From NCBI GenBank assembly GCA_009841235.1, contig VXMH01000112.1:1-46858 (forward strand): a stretch of DNA of 46,858 bases. The letters run 5' to 3'. The position numbers were made by a program, and so were the translations under genes. Below, piece after piece: positions 29,695 to 38,835 of this stretch (position 1 is the first letter of the stretch; each line of letters begins with the position of its first letter). Below the pieces are notes generated by a model. The model saw only the letters and a program-made list of their open reading frames with translations. It had not been told where the DNA came from and made no database searches. Source of the stretch: Caldilineaceae bacterium SB0661_bin_32. GTDB lineage: Bacteria > Chloroflexota > Anaerolineae > Caldilineales > Caldilineaceae.

Positions 29695-29942
29695 CAGACT
29701 GGGAACTGTGCAAGGCTGTCGAGCGGAACCCGGGTAAACTCGGAGGGGCCTAGGTGTTTCAAGGCACGCGTGTACCTGTGTCTGCCCTGTTTGAAAATCT
29801 TCGTGATGGCGCCACCGTCGAGCAGTTCCTGGCATAGTTTCCCGGTGTTGCAGCGTGGAAAGTCGAGGCGGTTCTGAGCCACGAAGCAAGGGCGCTGGCA
29901 GATCAACTACAGACCACAATGGAGGGGACGAACGAAGTATGA
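29691..29942 (+). pseudogene. DUF433 antitoxin-like gene with two in-frame amber codons
   Basis: Read through, the 83-codon frame is a clean DUF433 protein: AVERNPGKLGGA, stop, VFQGTRVPVSALFENLRDG, then EQFLA, stop, FPGV and AVLSHEARAL. Both stops are TAG (29751-29753 and 29835-29837) and both stand where family members have Trp (GAWVF and FLEWFPG). DUF433 proteins are antitoxins usually paired with DUF5615 nucleases; no such partner follows. The end overlaps the ATPase start, so it was once translationally coupled to it. Confidence 0.8.
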
Positions 29943-31048
29943 GAAACAGGCTTGACGCCATAACTTTGAAAGGGTTCAAAACTATACGCGAGCTGGACAA
30001 TTTCAGGCCCGGCCCGCTGACCGTGCTCATAGGTCCCAATGGCGCGGGCAAGTCCAACTTTATTTCCTTCTTTCGTATGTTGAGTTGGATGTTGGTGGAA
30101 CAAGATCATCTTCAAACTCACGTGGCGGAACAGGGTGGGGCCAGCAAGCTTCTGCACGACGGCCCAGCCATTACTCGCGAGATCGAGGCCCAACTCACGA
30201 TTGAAACCATTTCCGGCGAGAACCAGTATTACTTTCGCCTGTTCTTCGCGGCCGGCGACATTCTGATCTTTGCCGATGAACGCTATCGTTTCTCCCGTAC
30301 AGGTCACCCCGGCACTGCCTTTTGGAGCGAAACAGGCGCTGGACATCGCGCCCCACAGCTCCTTGCCCATTCAAATACTGATGATACAGCGCGTGTCATT
30401 CTGAGTATCTTGCGAAGATTCAACGTTTACCAGTTTCACAACACCTCGACAACCGCCCGTATACGCACCAAGTGGAATGTGAACGACAATCGCTTCCTAA
30501 AAGAAGATGGAGCCAATATTGCGCCACTGCTGTATCGTCTGAAGAGTGAAGAGGGACATTGTTACCAACGCATCGTCGATAATCTGCGATTGATCTTGCC
30601 CTTTTTTTCCGATTTTGAATTGGAACCAGAATATAGAAGCTTGTTGCTCGCTTGGCGCGAACGCGGCAGCGATCAGATTTTCGATGTCTCGCAGGCCTCG
30701 GACGGCATGTTGCGCGCCATCGCCCTCGTCACCCTGCTTCTGCAACCGGAAGAGACATTGCCTGATCTCCTAATCCTCGACGAGCCGGAACTTGGCCTCC
30801 ACCCATACGCCATCAACGTGATAGGTGGACTGATCCGCGCTGTCTCTGAAAAAGTGCAGGTGATCATCGCCACCCAATCCACCGCCTTCCTCGACTGCTT
30901 TGAGCTTGATGACATTGTCGTAGTTGAGCGCGAAGAGCGCGAGTCTGTCTTTCGGCGTCAGGAAAGCACCGATGCGCTTGTAGAATGGCTTGAAGAATAT
31001 TCCCCCTCCGAGCTTTGGGAAAAGAACGTGATCGGAGGGCGCCCCTGA
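29939..31048 (+). CDS. AAA family ATPase (SMC/OLD-like, AAA_21 type)
   Basis: 369 residues from ATG 29939. The ABC/SMC-type ATPase features are complete: ITLKGFKTIRELDNFRPGPL, Walker A GPNGAGKSN (about residues 32-40), a long middle insert, the signature-like SQASDGMLRAIAL, Walker B LLILDEPELGLHP and the switch VQVIIATQSTAFLD. Such ATPases pair with nucleases or TOPRIM proteins in defence systems (OLD, Gabija, PARIS). The gene starts inside the end of the DUF433 pseudogene and its stop overlaps the DUF4276 start (TGATG), so ATPase and DUF4276 form a coupled pair. Confidence 0.85.
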   Translation: MRNRLDAITLKGFKTIRELDNFRPGPLTVLIGPNGAGKSNFISFFRMLSWMLVEQDHLQTHVAEQGGASKLLHDGPAITREIEAQLTIETISGENQYYFRLFFAAGDILIFADERYRFSRTGHPGTAFWSETGAGHRAPQLLAHSNTDDTARVILSILRRFNVYQFHNTSTTARIRTKWNVNDNRFLKEDGANIAPLLYRLKSEEGHCYQRIVDNLRLILPFFSDFELEPEYRSLLLAWRERGSDQIFDVSQASDGMLRAIALVTLLLQPEETLPDLLILDEPELGLHPYAINVIGGLIRAVSEKVQVIIATQSTAFLDCFELDDIVVVEREERESVFRRQESTDALVEWLEEYSPSELWEKNVIGGRP

Positions 31049-31721
31049 TGTACATCAGGCTGTATTTCGTCGTTGAAGGACAGACCGAAGAGACCTTTGT
31101 CAAACAAATCCTCAGACCGCACTTGAGTAGCTTTTATGTTGGAGCTATCGCCCTGGTTGTTACAACGAGCAGGAGGCGGGGCAAACGCGGCGGGCTCAGT
31201 AAATATGAGAAAGTCCAAAATGACATCATTCGCCTGACAAAGCAGGAAAAAATCTTGATGTCCGCTTCACCACAATGTTCGATCTTTACGGGCTGCCTGA
31301 TGACTTTCCCGGCTACGAGGCTGCCGCCTTGCAAGACGATCCCTATCAACGCGTGCAGGCTCTGGAAGATGCCCTGGCAGATGACATCGACGATCACCGC
31401 TTCATCCCCTACATTCAGTTGCACGAATTTGAGGCGTTGTTACTTTCCGATCCTGAAAAACTTGGAGCGGAGTTTATCGGCTCCGCTGATGGGATAGCGA
31501 GACTAGCAGCAATGGTTGCCCGTTTCAGTTCCCCTGAACATGTTAACGACAGGAGCGACACCGCGCCATCGAAACGGATCATCCGCGCAATACCGGAGTA
31601 CGAAGGCCGAAAAGCATCTGCGGGACCCATTGTGGCTGACAAGATCGGGCTGCCCACACTACGTTCGAAATGCGCACATTTTGCAGGCTGGCTTGCAAAA
31701 TTGGAGAATCTGGGACGATAA
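31048..31721 (+). pseudogene. DUF4276 protein, frameshifted partner of the AAA ATPase
   Basis: ATG 31048 behind GGAGGG starts YIRLYFVVEGQTEETFVKQI, whose EGQTEE resembles a TOPRIM/RloB-type first motif. The frame breaks at the A6 run at 31247-31252. With one more A it would continue QEKNLDVRFTTMFDLYGLPDDFPGYE and run on in the other frame to 31721, including IQLHEFEALLLSD and the basic IPEYEGRKAS segment. The joined product would be about 224 residues, normal for DUF4276. Either the gene is broken, the run was misread, or ribosomes slip here. Confidence 0.8.
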
Positions 31722-31789
31722 TCTGAAGAGACCAGCGGTACAGACGGGCCACACCAGTCAACCGCACCGGATCAAACACAACGCCAGCC

Positions 31790-32956
31790 ATGACCAGCCG
31801 CCGTCAGAAGATAACACTAGAGCCCGAAGTGCTCATCTGGGCGCGTGAGCGGGTCGGCCTGTCCGAGAAAAAGCTGGCCGACAAGATGCAAGTGAAGCCG
31901 GAACGCGTCACAGAATGGGAGCGCACGGGCGAGACAAGCATCGCCCAGGTGGACAGGTTGGCCAGTTGCACGTACACACCTTTGGGCTACCTCTACCTCT
32001 CGGAACCACCCGATGAATCGCTACCCATCCGAGATTTCCGCACGCGCGGCGACGGTCCCCCCAAACGCCCAAGCCCGAACCTGCTCGACACCGTCTACCA
32101 GATGCAGCGGCGCCAGAATTGGATGCGGGACGACCTGATCGAAGGCGGATCAGACCCACTGGAGTTCGTCGGCGCCTACAGCCTGACGGACGGCCATATT
32201 GAAGTTGCCGCGGCGATGCGGGTTGCGCTAGGGCTTGCCGACGGCTGGCCAGAAGAGATCGATACTTGGAGTGAGGCTCTAGGGTGCCTGCGAATCCGCT
32301 CGGATGAAGCCGGAATCCTCGTCGCTTCCAACGGCGTCGTAGGCAACAGCACCCGACGTAAACTCGACCGAACAGAATTCCAGGGCTTCGCCCTCGTGGA
32401 CGAGTACGCCCCACTCATCTTTGTCAATGCGGCAGACTTCAAAACCGCGCAAATGTTCACCTTGGCCCATGAAGTCGCCCACCTGTTTGTAGGCGAGACG
32501 GGTCTATCCCTTTTCGACAGGCTGTTGCCCGTAGACCATGGCACGGAGCGGTTTTGCAACCGGGTCGCCGCGGAGTTCCTCGTGCCACAAGAAGAATTGC
32601 AAGATTACTGGGCCACAGTCCAGGACCCGACCAACCCTTATCGAGAAATTGCCCAGGAGTTCAAGGTGAGCGACATCGTCGCCGCGTACCGCGCGCTTGA
32701 TCTGGATCTTATCGACCGGGATACTTTTTTCACTTTTTACAATGAGAATAGGTGTCAGGCAGAGAGCCGAAAAACAACGACCGGCAGAGGCAATATCTGG
32801 GACACACTACGATGGCGCATTGGCCCTCGTTTCGCCGGCGCGGTAGCACGCGCGACCGAGGAGGGGCGTCTGTTGTATCGGGAGGCATACAGCCTTACCG
32901 GTTTGAAAGGCGACACTTTTGAACAGATGCCGGAAAAGTTGGGGATTGTCCTTTGA
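31790..32956 (+). CDS. XRE-type regulator with ImmA/IrrE metallopeptidase domain
   Basis: 388 residues. The N-terminal helix-turn-helix (about 10-60) contains LSEKKLADKMQVKPERVTEWERTG. A zinc peptidase domain follows, with HEVAH in MFTLAHEVAHLFVG near residue 228 and a downstream ERFCNRVAAEFLVP segment that carries the usual third ligand region. Related proteins act as antitoxins or as proteases that remove phage-type repressors after damage. A toxin partner is not seen: hsdR follows 40 bases later. The ribosome-binding site is weak. It may regulate the ATPase pair, hsdR or both. Confidence 0.85.
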   Translation: MTSRRQKITLEPEVLIWARERVGLSEKKLADKMQVKPERVTEWERTGETSIAQVDRLASCTYTPLGYLYLSEPPDESLPIRDFRTRGDGPPKRPSPNLLDTVYQMQRRQNWMRDDLIEGGSDPLEFVGAYSLTDGHIEVAAAMRVALGLADGWPEEIDTWSEALGCLRIRSDEAGILVASNGVVGNSTRRKLDRTEFQGFALVDEYAPLIFVNAADFKTAQMFTLAHEVAHLFVGETGLSLFDRLLPVDHGTERFCNRVAAEFLVPQEELQDYWATVQDPTNPYREIAQEFKVSDIVAAYRALDLDLIDRDTFFTFYNENRCQAESRKTTTGRGNIWDTLRWRIGPRFAGAVARATEEGRLLYREAYSLTGLKGDTFEQMPEKLGIVL

Positions 32957-32996
32957 GCCGACAAGTTCAACTTTTGTTCATATTGGACCCCGCACC

Positions 32997-35900
32997 ATGA
33001 CCACCGACACCTCCGAGGCCGGCCTCGAGCGCCTTATCTGCACCGCGCTCACCGGCCACCCCTGCGACCCGGCCGCGACGGACGCGCTGCGCGAACGGCC
33101 CGCCGCCTACGGCGCAGGCTGGCTCGCCGGCAATCCCCGCGACTACGACCGCGAACACTGCCTCGACCTCGCCCAGCTCTCCGCCTTCCTCCACCAGACC
33201 CAGCCCGATACGGCCGCCCTGCTCAGCCTCGACGAAGACACGCCCACCCGGCGCAAATTCCTCGCCCGCCTGCAGGGCGAAATCAACAAACGTGGTACCA
33301 TCGACCTGCTGCGCAAAGGCCTCAAACACCAGGCGCACCGCCTCGACCTCTTCTACGGCACCCCCTCCGCCGACAACGCCGCAGCCAGGCGGCTCTACAG
33401 GCAGAACCGCTTCAGCGTGACCCGGCAGCTCCACTACAGCCGCGATAACGCCCAGCTCGCGCTCGACCTCTGCCTCTTTATCAACGGGCTGCCGGTCGCC
33501 ACCTTCGAGCTCAAAAACAGCCTCACCAAACAGACGGCCGCCGACGCCGTCGAACAGTACAAGCGGGACCGCAACCCCAACGAGCCCCTGTTCAGGCTCG
33601 GCCGCTGCCTGGCCCACTTCGCCGTCGACGACCATGAAGTGCAGTTCTGTACCGAGTTGGCGGGCAAAGCCTCCTGGTTCCTGCCCTTCAACAAGGGCTG
33701 GAACGACGGCGCCGGCAACCCGCCCAACCCCAATGGCCTCAAAACCGACTACCTGTGGAAAGAGGTCCTCATCCCCGCCAGCCTGACCAACATTATCGAA
33801 AACTTTGCCCAGGTCGTCTCAGCCAGGGACGAGAAGACCGGACGCACGAAACGGTCCCAGCTCTGGCCGCGCTACCACCAGCTGGACGCGGTGTGCAAAC
33901 TGCTGGCCGACGCCTCCGCACGCGGCGCCGGCGCCCGCTACCTGGTCCAGCATTCCGCCGGCAGCGGCAAGTCCAACTCAATCGCCTGGCTCGCCCACCA
34001 GCTCATCGATCTGCAGAACGAGCGCGCGCCCCTCTTCGATTCGGTCATCGTCGTCACCGACCGCAAGATCCTCGATAAACAGATCCGGGACACGATCAAG
34101 CAGTTCGCTCAGGTGGGGGCCACCGTCGGCGCCGCACAGAGCGCCATGCAGCTGCGCGCCCTGCTCGAAGACGGCAAGCGCATTATAATCTCCACCGTGC
34201 AGAAATTCCCCTTCATCCTCGACGTCGTCGGCGATGAGCACCGCGGCCGCAACTTCGCCATCATCATCGACGAGGCCCACTCCAGCCAGGGTGGACGCAC
34301 CGCAACGGCCATGGCCATGGCGCTCGGCGAGGCCGGGGCCGGGCCGGAGGACGGCGGGGAAGAGACCGTTGAGGACGCCATCAACCGCCTGATGGAATCG
34401 AAGAAGATGCTGCCCAACGCCAGCTACTTCGCCTTCACCGCCACGCCCAAAAACAAGACGCTCGAAATCTTCGGAACGCCCGTGCCCGAGGGCGGCGCCG
34501 TCAGCCACCGGCCCTTCCACGTCTACACCATGAAACAGGCGATCCAGGAGGGCTTCATCATCGACGTGCTTGCCCACTACACGCCGGTCGACAGCTACTA
34601 CCGGCTCGTCAAAACCGTGGCGGGCGACCCGGAGTTCGACGCGAAGCGCGCCGGAAAGAAGTTGCGTCGCTATGTCGAGAACCACGACCACGCCATTCGC
34701 CTCAAGGCCGAGATCATGGTCGACCACTTTCACGAACAGGTGGCCGGCCTGCAGAAAATAGGCGGCCGGGCGCGGGCGATGGTGGTGACGAGCAGCATTC
34801 AGAACGCCATCAGCTACTACGACGCCATTCGCGCCTACCTTCTCGAGCGCAACAGCCCCTACCGCGCCATCGTCGCCTTCTCCGGCGAGCATGAATACGG
34901 GGGCGCGAAGGTCAGCGAGGCCTCGCTCAACGGCTTTCCCTCCACCCGGATCGCCGCCCGCATTCAGGAAGATCCCCACCGCTTCCTTGTCTGCGCCGAC
35001 AAGTTCCAGACCGGCTACGACGAGCCGCTGCTGCACACAATGTACGTCGACAAGCCGCTCTCCGGCGTCAAGGCGGTGCAGACACTCTCCCGTCTCAACC
35101 GGGCGCACCCGCAGAAGTACGACGCCTTCGTGCTCGACTTCGCCAACGACGCCGACACGATCCAGGCCGCCTTCGCCGACTACTACCGCACCACCGTCCT
35201 GGCGGAGGAGACCGACCCCAACAAGCTGCACGACCTCCAGGCGGCGCTCGACGGCTATCAGGTCTACAGCCCGGCGCAGGTGGACGAGCTGGTGGGGCAT
35301 TACCTCTCGCAGGGCGGGCGCGAGCTTCTCGACCCGATCCTGGACGCCTGCGTCGCGGTCTACCGGGAGGCGCTGGACGAGGACGGCCAGGTCGACTTCA
35401 AGGGCAAGGCCAAGGCCTTCCTGCGCACCTACGCCTTCCTGGCCGCGATCCTGCCCTACACCGACGCCGGCTGGGAGAGGCTCTCGATCTTCCTCACCTT
35501 CCTCGTGCCCAAGCTGCCCGCGCCGGACGAAGACGACCTCTCGAAGGGGATCCTGGCGGCGATCGACATGGACAGCTACCGTGTCGAGAAGCAGGCCGTG
35601 CGCGACATTCAGCTGCCGGACGCAGACGCCGAGATCGGCCCGGTGCCCACCGACGGCGGCGGACACAAGCCCGAAGCCGAGATGGACCGGCTCTCCAACA
35701 TTCTGCAGGAGTTCAACGACCTCTTCGGCAACATCGACTGGACAAGCCGGGACAAGATAGAGAAGGCGATCGCCGAGGAGCTGATTCCGCAGGTTGAAGG
35801 GGACGAGACGTACCGGAACGCGGTGGTCAAATCGGACAAGCAGAACGCGCGCATCGAGCACGACAGGACCTTCGAAAGCGCCGTAGCCGGGCTGCTCGCC

Positions 35901-36065
35901 GACTACACCGAGCTGTTCAAGCAGTTCAGCGACAACGACTCATTCCGCCGCTGGCTCCTGGAGAAATCCTTCGCCCTCACCTACGACAGAGTCGCGGCAG
36001 GGGGGACGTCGTCCGACAGGGATGAGGAGCTGGCTGCGGATCCCGGTACAGCTCTCCCGAGGTAG
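32997..36065 (+). CDS. hsdR: Type I restriction-modification system, restriction and translocation subunit
   Basis: About 1022 residues from ATG 32997. The N-terminal nuclease domain has the PD-(D/E)XK pattern in LDLCLFINGLPVATFELKNS (Glu and Lys at about 168-171). The superfamily 2 translocase follows: Walker A SAGSGKSN near residue 323, DEAH box IIIDEAHSS near 424, TATPK, and a motif VI-like QTLSRLNRAHPQK. The C-terminal helical region (QEFNDLFGNIDW) should contact HsdM. It cuts unmodified DNA after translocation. It is intact and has the same C-rich codon use as hsdM, so the system looks functional. Confidence 0.95.
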   Translation: MTTDTSEAGLERLICTALTGHPCDPAATDALRERPAAYGAGWLAGNPRDYDREHCLDLAQLSAFLHQTQPDTAALLSLDEDTPTRRKFLARLQGEINKRGTIDLLRKGLKHQAHRLDLFYGTPSADNAAARRLYRQNRFSVTRQLHYSRDNAQLALDLCLFINGLPVATFELKNSLTKQTAADAVEQYKRDRNPNEPLFRLGRCLAHFAVDDHEVQFCTELAGKASWFLPFNKGWNDGAGNPPNPNGLKTDYLWKEVLIPASLTNIIENFAQVVSARDEKTGRTKRSQLWPRYHQLDAVCKLLADASARGAGARYLVQHSAGSGKSNSIAWLAHQLIDLQNERAPLFDSVIVVTDRKILDKQIRDTIKQFAQVGATVGAAQSAMQLRALLEDGKRIIISTVQKFPFILDVVGDEHRGRNFAIIIDEAHSSQGGRTATAMAMALGEAGAGPEDGGEETVEDAINRLMESKKMLPNASYFAFTATPKNKTLEIFGTPVPEGGAVSHRPFHVYTMKQAIQEGFIIDVLAHYTPVDSYYRLVKTVAGDPEFDAKRAGKKLRRYVENHDHAIRLKAEIMVDHFHEQVAGLQKIGGRARAMVVTSSIQNAISYYDAIRAYLLERNSPYRAIVAFSGEHEYGGAKVSEASLNGFPSTRIAARIQEDPHRFLVCADKFQTGYDEPLLHTMYVDKPLSGVKAVQTLSRLNRAHPQKYDAFVLDFANDADTIQAAFADYYRTTVLAEETDPNKLHDLQAALDGYQVYSPAQVDELVGHYLSQGGRELLDPILDACVAVYREALDEDGQVDFKGKAKAFLRTYAFLAAILPYTDAGWERLSIFLTFLVPKLPAPDEDDLSKGILAAIDMDSYRVEKQAVRDIQLPDADAEIGPVPTDGGGHKPEAEMDRLSNILQEFNDLFGNIDWTSRDKIEKAIAEELIPQVEGDETYRNAVVKSDKQNARIEHDRTFESAVAGLLADYTELFKQFSDNDSFRRWLLEKSFALTYDRVAAGGTSSDRDEELAADPGTALPR

Positions 36066-36098
36066 GCTGAAACTGTTACCGGCTTTTGGAGAGGCGCT

Positions 36099-36261
36099 GG
36101 GCAGGCACAAGACCTGCCCCTACCGTTGTGTGCGTTGATTTGGGGACAGAACTCGGGACGTGGGGGCGTAATGTTCGACACCGGTCGCTGGGCTGAACCA
36201 GCCCAATTGTCCACGACGGTGGTACTAGCGAAGGGAGCGTTGCGGGAGGACTCCTCCCGCA
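36099..36261 (+). repeat. Cluster of three perfect hairpins between convergent genes
   Basis: GGGCAGG/CCTGCCC with a 7-base loop (36099-36119), TGGGCTG/CAGCCCA with a 3-base loop (36189-36205), and TGCGGGAG/CTCCCGCA with a 5-base loop (36241-36261). None has a T tract. They lie between hsdR and nfo and may act as bidirectional terminators or be REP-like. Confidence 0.6.
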
Positions 36262-36279
36262 CAAGGAAGGGCGCTGGGG

Positions 36280-37179
36280 TCAGGCGCTGGGGCGCAGACC
36301 TTCGGGCAGGCGGTTGACGTCGGTTACAAGGTCGGCCAGGGCTCGCAGGTTCTGCTCATCTTTGCCGTCGCCGTCCTCTTTTTTGGGCGTCTCCAGGAGC
36401 ATGGGCACGCCGTCCCAGCGCAGATCGTTCAGAATGTGGCGGAAGCCTTCCACGCCGACAAAGCCTTCGCCGATGTGTGCGTGCCGGTCTTTGCGGCTGC
36501 CGTGATCATTTGAGCTGTCGTTGAAGTGCCAGCAGCCGACGCTGTCGATACCGACTGTCTCTTCGATCTCAGCCATCATGGCCTCGTAGCCCTCGGCCGT
36601 GCGGAAGTCGTAGCCGGCGGCCAGCGCGTGGCAGGTATCGAGACAGACGCCGACGCGCTCCTTGTCCTCCACCAGTTCGATGATCCGGGCCAGCTGGGCG
36701 AAGGTGTAGCCCAAGGTCGTCCCCTGTCCGGCCATGAGCTCAAGGAGGGTGATGACGCCGCTGCATTCAGGCAGCTGAGCGTGGATGCGGTTGAGGGCGT
36801 CGGCGATGCGCTGCATGCCGGCCTCTTCACCGCTGCCGGTGTGCGCGCCGGGATGGAGGACCACGTGGCGGATGCCGTAGGCGTGGGCGCGCTCCAACTC
36901 ATCGGCAAAAGCGGCGACGCTTTTTTCCCACAGATCGTCTTTGGGCGAGGCGAGGTTGATGAGATAGGAGGCATGGCTGACGGCGTAGGCGACGCCCATG
37001 GCGGGCATCTGCTCGTTCCAGCGGGAGACATCCTCTTCCTTTATCTGCGGACCTTTCCACTGGCGGTTGCTCTTCATAAAGACCTGGACTGCGTTGCTTT
37101 GTACGTCCGCGGCCGCATCGAGCGCGTTGCTGACGCCGCCTGCAATCGACATGTGCGCGCCGAGTTTGAGTCCTGACAT
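36280..37179 (-). CDS. nfo: Endonuclease IV (AP endonuclease)
   Basis: Cuts DNA 5' to abasic sites in base-excision repair. It is a 299-residue TIM-barrel protein with the tri-zinc ligands in view: GAHMSIAGG, VSHASYLINLASP, VVLHPGAHTGSG, CLDTCHALAAGYD, CWHFNDSSNDHGSRKDRHAHIGEG (split at 20 for length) and the final LLETPKK. ATG 37179 is preceded on the minus strand by GGAGG at six bases. It converges with hsdR, and marks the return to core genes after the island. Confidence 0.94.
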   Translation of the reverse strand: MSGLKLGAHMSIAGGVSNALDAAADVQSNAVQVFMKSNRQWKGPQIKEEDVSRWNEQMPAMGVAYAVSHASYLINLASPKDDLWEKSVAAFADELERAHAYGIRHVVLHPGAHTGSGEEAGMQRIADALNRIHAQLPECSGVITLLELMAGQGTTLGYTFAQLARIIELVEDKERVGVCLDTCHALAAGYDFRTAEGYEAMMAEIEETVGIDSVGCWHFNDSSNDHGSRKDRHAHIGEGFVGVEGFRHILNDLRWDGVPMLLETPKKEDGDGKDEQNLRALADLVTDVNRLPEGLRPSA

Positions 37180-37417
37180 GGAATGCCTCCGGGATTGGGG
37201 TTCTTGGTCGCGGAATCCTGGTTTTCAGCGGCGAAGAGGGGGCCCGGCGCCGATACGAGACCTGAAAACCGAAAACGGATCTTTCACTCTCATCTGGTTT
37301 CTGCTATTCTACCGGAAGCGTTCAAATGCGGTCAAAATCGGCGCTCCCTGTTCCGTTGCGACCGTGTTTTCGCCAGCAGCCAGGCCCCCTGTTTGAGATT
37401 GCACGAGAGGAACAGTT

Positions 37418-38833
37418 GTGATACATGAATCGGTCTACGAACTGCGCCGGAAACTGAAAGGCGCGGTGGGCATTGACGACAGCGGACGCGTCGAGCTGCT
37501 GGATGCGGAGACGGTACGCGCCGGTCTGATCGATACGCTGGTGCGGGATGCCGTTTTCGGCACGTTTCCGGTGAAGACGTTCAGCCGCTGGCTGATCTGG
37601 GAGTTGGGCCAGCTTATGGGCGCGTGCCCGGCCAGCATTCACGAGTTCTATATGGCCAGGGCGGACAACGTATGGACGAACCGCACGGTTCCGGCGATGA
37701 ACATGCGTTTTTCCACCTACGAAGCGGGGCGGGCCGCCTACCGGGCGGCACAGCGTACGCAGACGGGCGCCTTCATTTTCGAGATCGCACGCAGCGAGAT
37801 GGGGTACACCTTCCAGGAGCCGGGCGAATTCTCTGCTGTCCTCATTGCCGCCGCCATCAAAGAGGGGTACCGGGGGCCTATTTTCATCCAGGGCGACCAT
37901 TTTCAGGTGGACGGCAAGAAGTACAAATCAGACCCGGAAGGCGCGCTGAACGAGGTGAAAACGCTGGCAAAGAAGGCGGTGGCAGCCGGGTACTGGAACA
38001 TCGACATCGACACAAGCACGCTGGTAACGCTGGAGCCGCCTTCGCTGGACGAGCAGCAGCGGGACAACTACCTGCGCTCAGCGATGCTCACCAAGTTCAT
38101 CCGCGATCTGGAGCCGGAGGGCGTCACGATCAGCTTGGGCGGCGAGATCGGCGAAGTGGGTGAAAAGAACTCGACGGTGCCGGAGTTGGACGCCTATATC
38201 CACGGCTATAAGGCTGCGCTGGGCGAGCTGGGAGACTACGCCGGGCTGAGCAAGATCAGTGTTGCCACGGGCACGGCCCACGGCGGGATTCTGCTGCCGG
38301 ACGGTACGCAGGCCGATGTGGCGGTGGATTTCGATACGCTCGAAGACCTGGGCGAGCGCGCCCGTTTCCACGGGTCGGGTGGGGCGGTCCAGCATGGCGC
38401 GAGCACGCTGCCGGAGGAACTGTTCAGCAAGTTTCCGGAAACGCAGACGATAGAGATTCACCTAGCCACGGGTTTTTCGAACACATTCCTGGACCACCCC
38501 AGTCTGCCCGAATCGTTGCGACAGGAGATGTACGCGCATCTGGACGCGCATCACGCGGACGAGCGCGGCGCGAACGATTCCGACCTCGTATTTCATCTGA
38601 AGACGCGCAAGAAGGCCTTTGGTCCGTTCAAGCCGGAGCTGTGGGCGTTGCCGCGGGAGCGGGTGGAGGCGATCTTTGCCGGTGTCGAAGAGCACTATGC
38701 TTTCTTCTATGAGAAACTGAATGTCGCCAGCACGCGTGAACTGGTTGACGGGATCGTTACGCCTGTTGCCCACCACAGGCCGATGCCGGTTTTGGCGCGG
38801 GGCGCGGGGGACGATCAGGGACTTGCCGACTGA
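37418..38833 (+). CDS. Class II fructose-bisphosphate aldolase-like protein
   Basis: 471 residues, longer than the common 300-350-residue class II aldolases. Class II features: an IFIQGDHFQVD segment with a likely zinc His, SLGGEIGEVGEKNST, VATGTAHGGILLPDG, FHGSGGAVQHGAS and the IEIHLATGFSNTF ending. Together these fit zinc-dependent cleavage of a ketose bisphosphate. A C-terminal extension of about 100 residues contains KTRKKAFGPFKPELW. Fructose 1,6-bisphosphate is the likely substrate, but related sugars are possible. The start is GTG 37418 behind AGAGGAA. Confidence 0.82.
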   Translation: MIHESVYELRRKLKGAVGIDDSGRVELLDAETVRAGLIDTLVRDAVFGTFPVKTFSRWLIWELGQLMGACPASIHEFYMARADNVWTNRTVPAMNMRFSTYEAGRAAYRAAQRTQTGAFIFEIARSEMGYTFQEPGEFSAVLIAAAIKEGYRGPIFIQGDHFQVDGKKYKSDPEGALNEVKTLAKKAVAAGYWNIDIDTSTLVTLEPPSLDEQQRDNYLRSAMLTKFIRDLEPEGVTISLGGEIGEVGEKNSTVPELDAYIHGYKAALGELGDYAGLSKISVATGTAHGGILLPDGTQADVAVDFDTLEDLGERARFHGSGGAVQHGASTLPEELFSKFPETQTIEIHLATGFSNTFLDHPSLPESLRQEMYAHLDAHHADERGANDSDLVFHLKTRKKAFGPFKPELWALPRERVEAIFAGVEEHYAFFYEKLNVASTRELVDGIVTPVAHHRPMPVLARGAGDDQGLAD

Positions 38834-38835
38834 GG

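Noticed and set aside
29133..29942. One three-gene toxin-antitoxin operon of brnT, brnA and DUF433
   Set aside because: The stop/start overlaps suggest coexpression, but DUF433 belongs to a different toxin family and is broken, so it is listed separately.
33978..35861. Minus-strand open frame of about 627 codons opposite hsdR
   Set aside because: It mirrors hsdR codons and has no recognisable motif.
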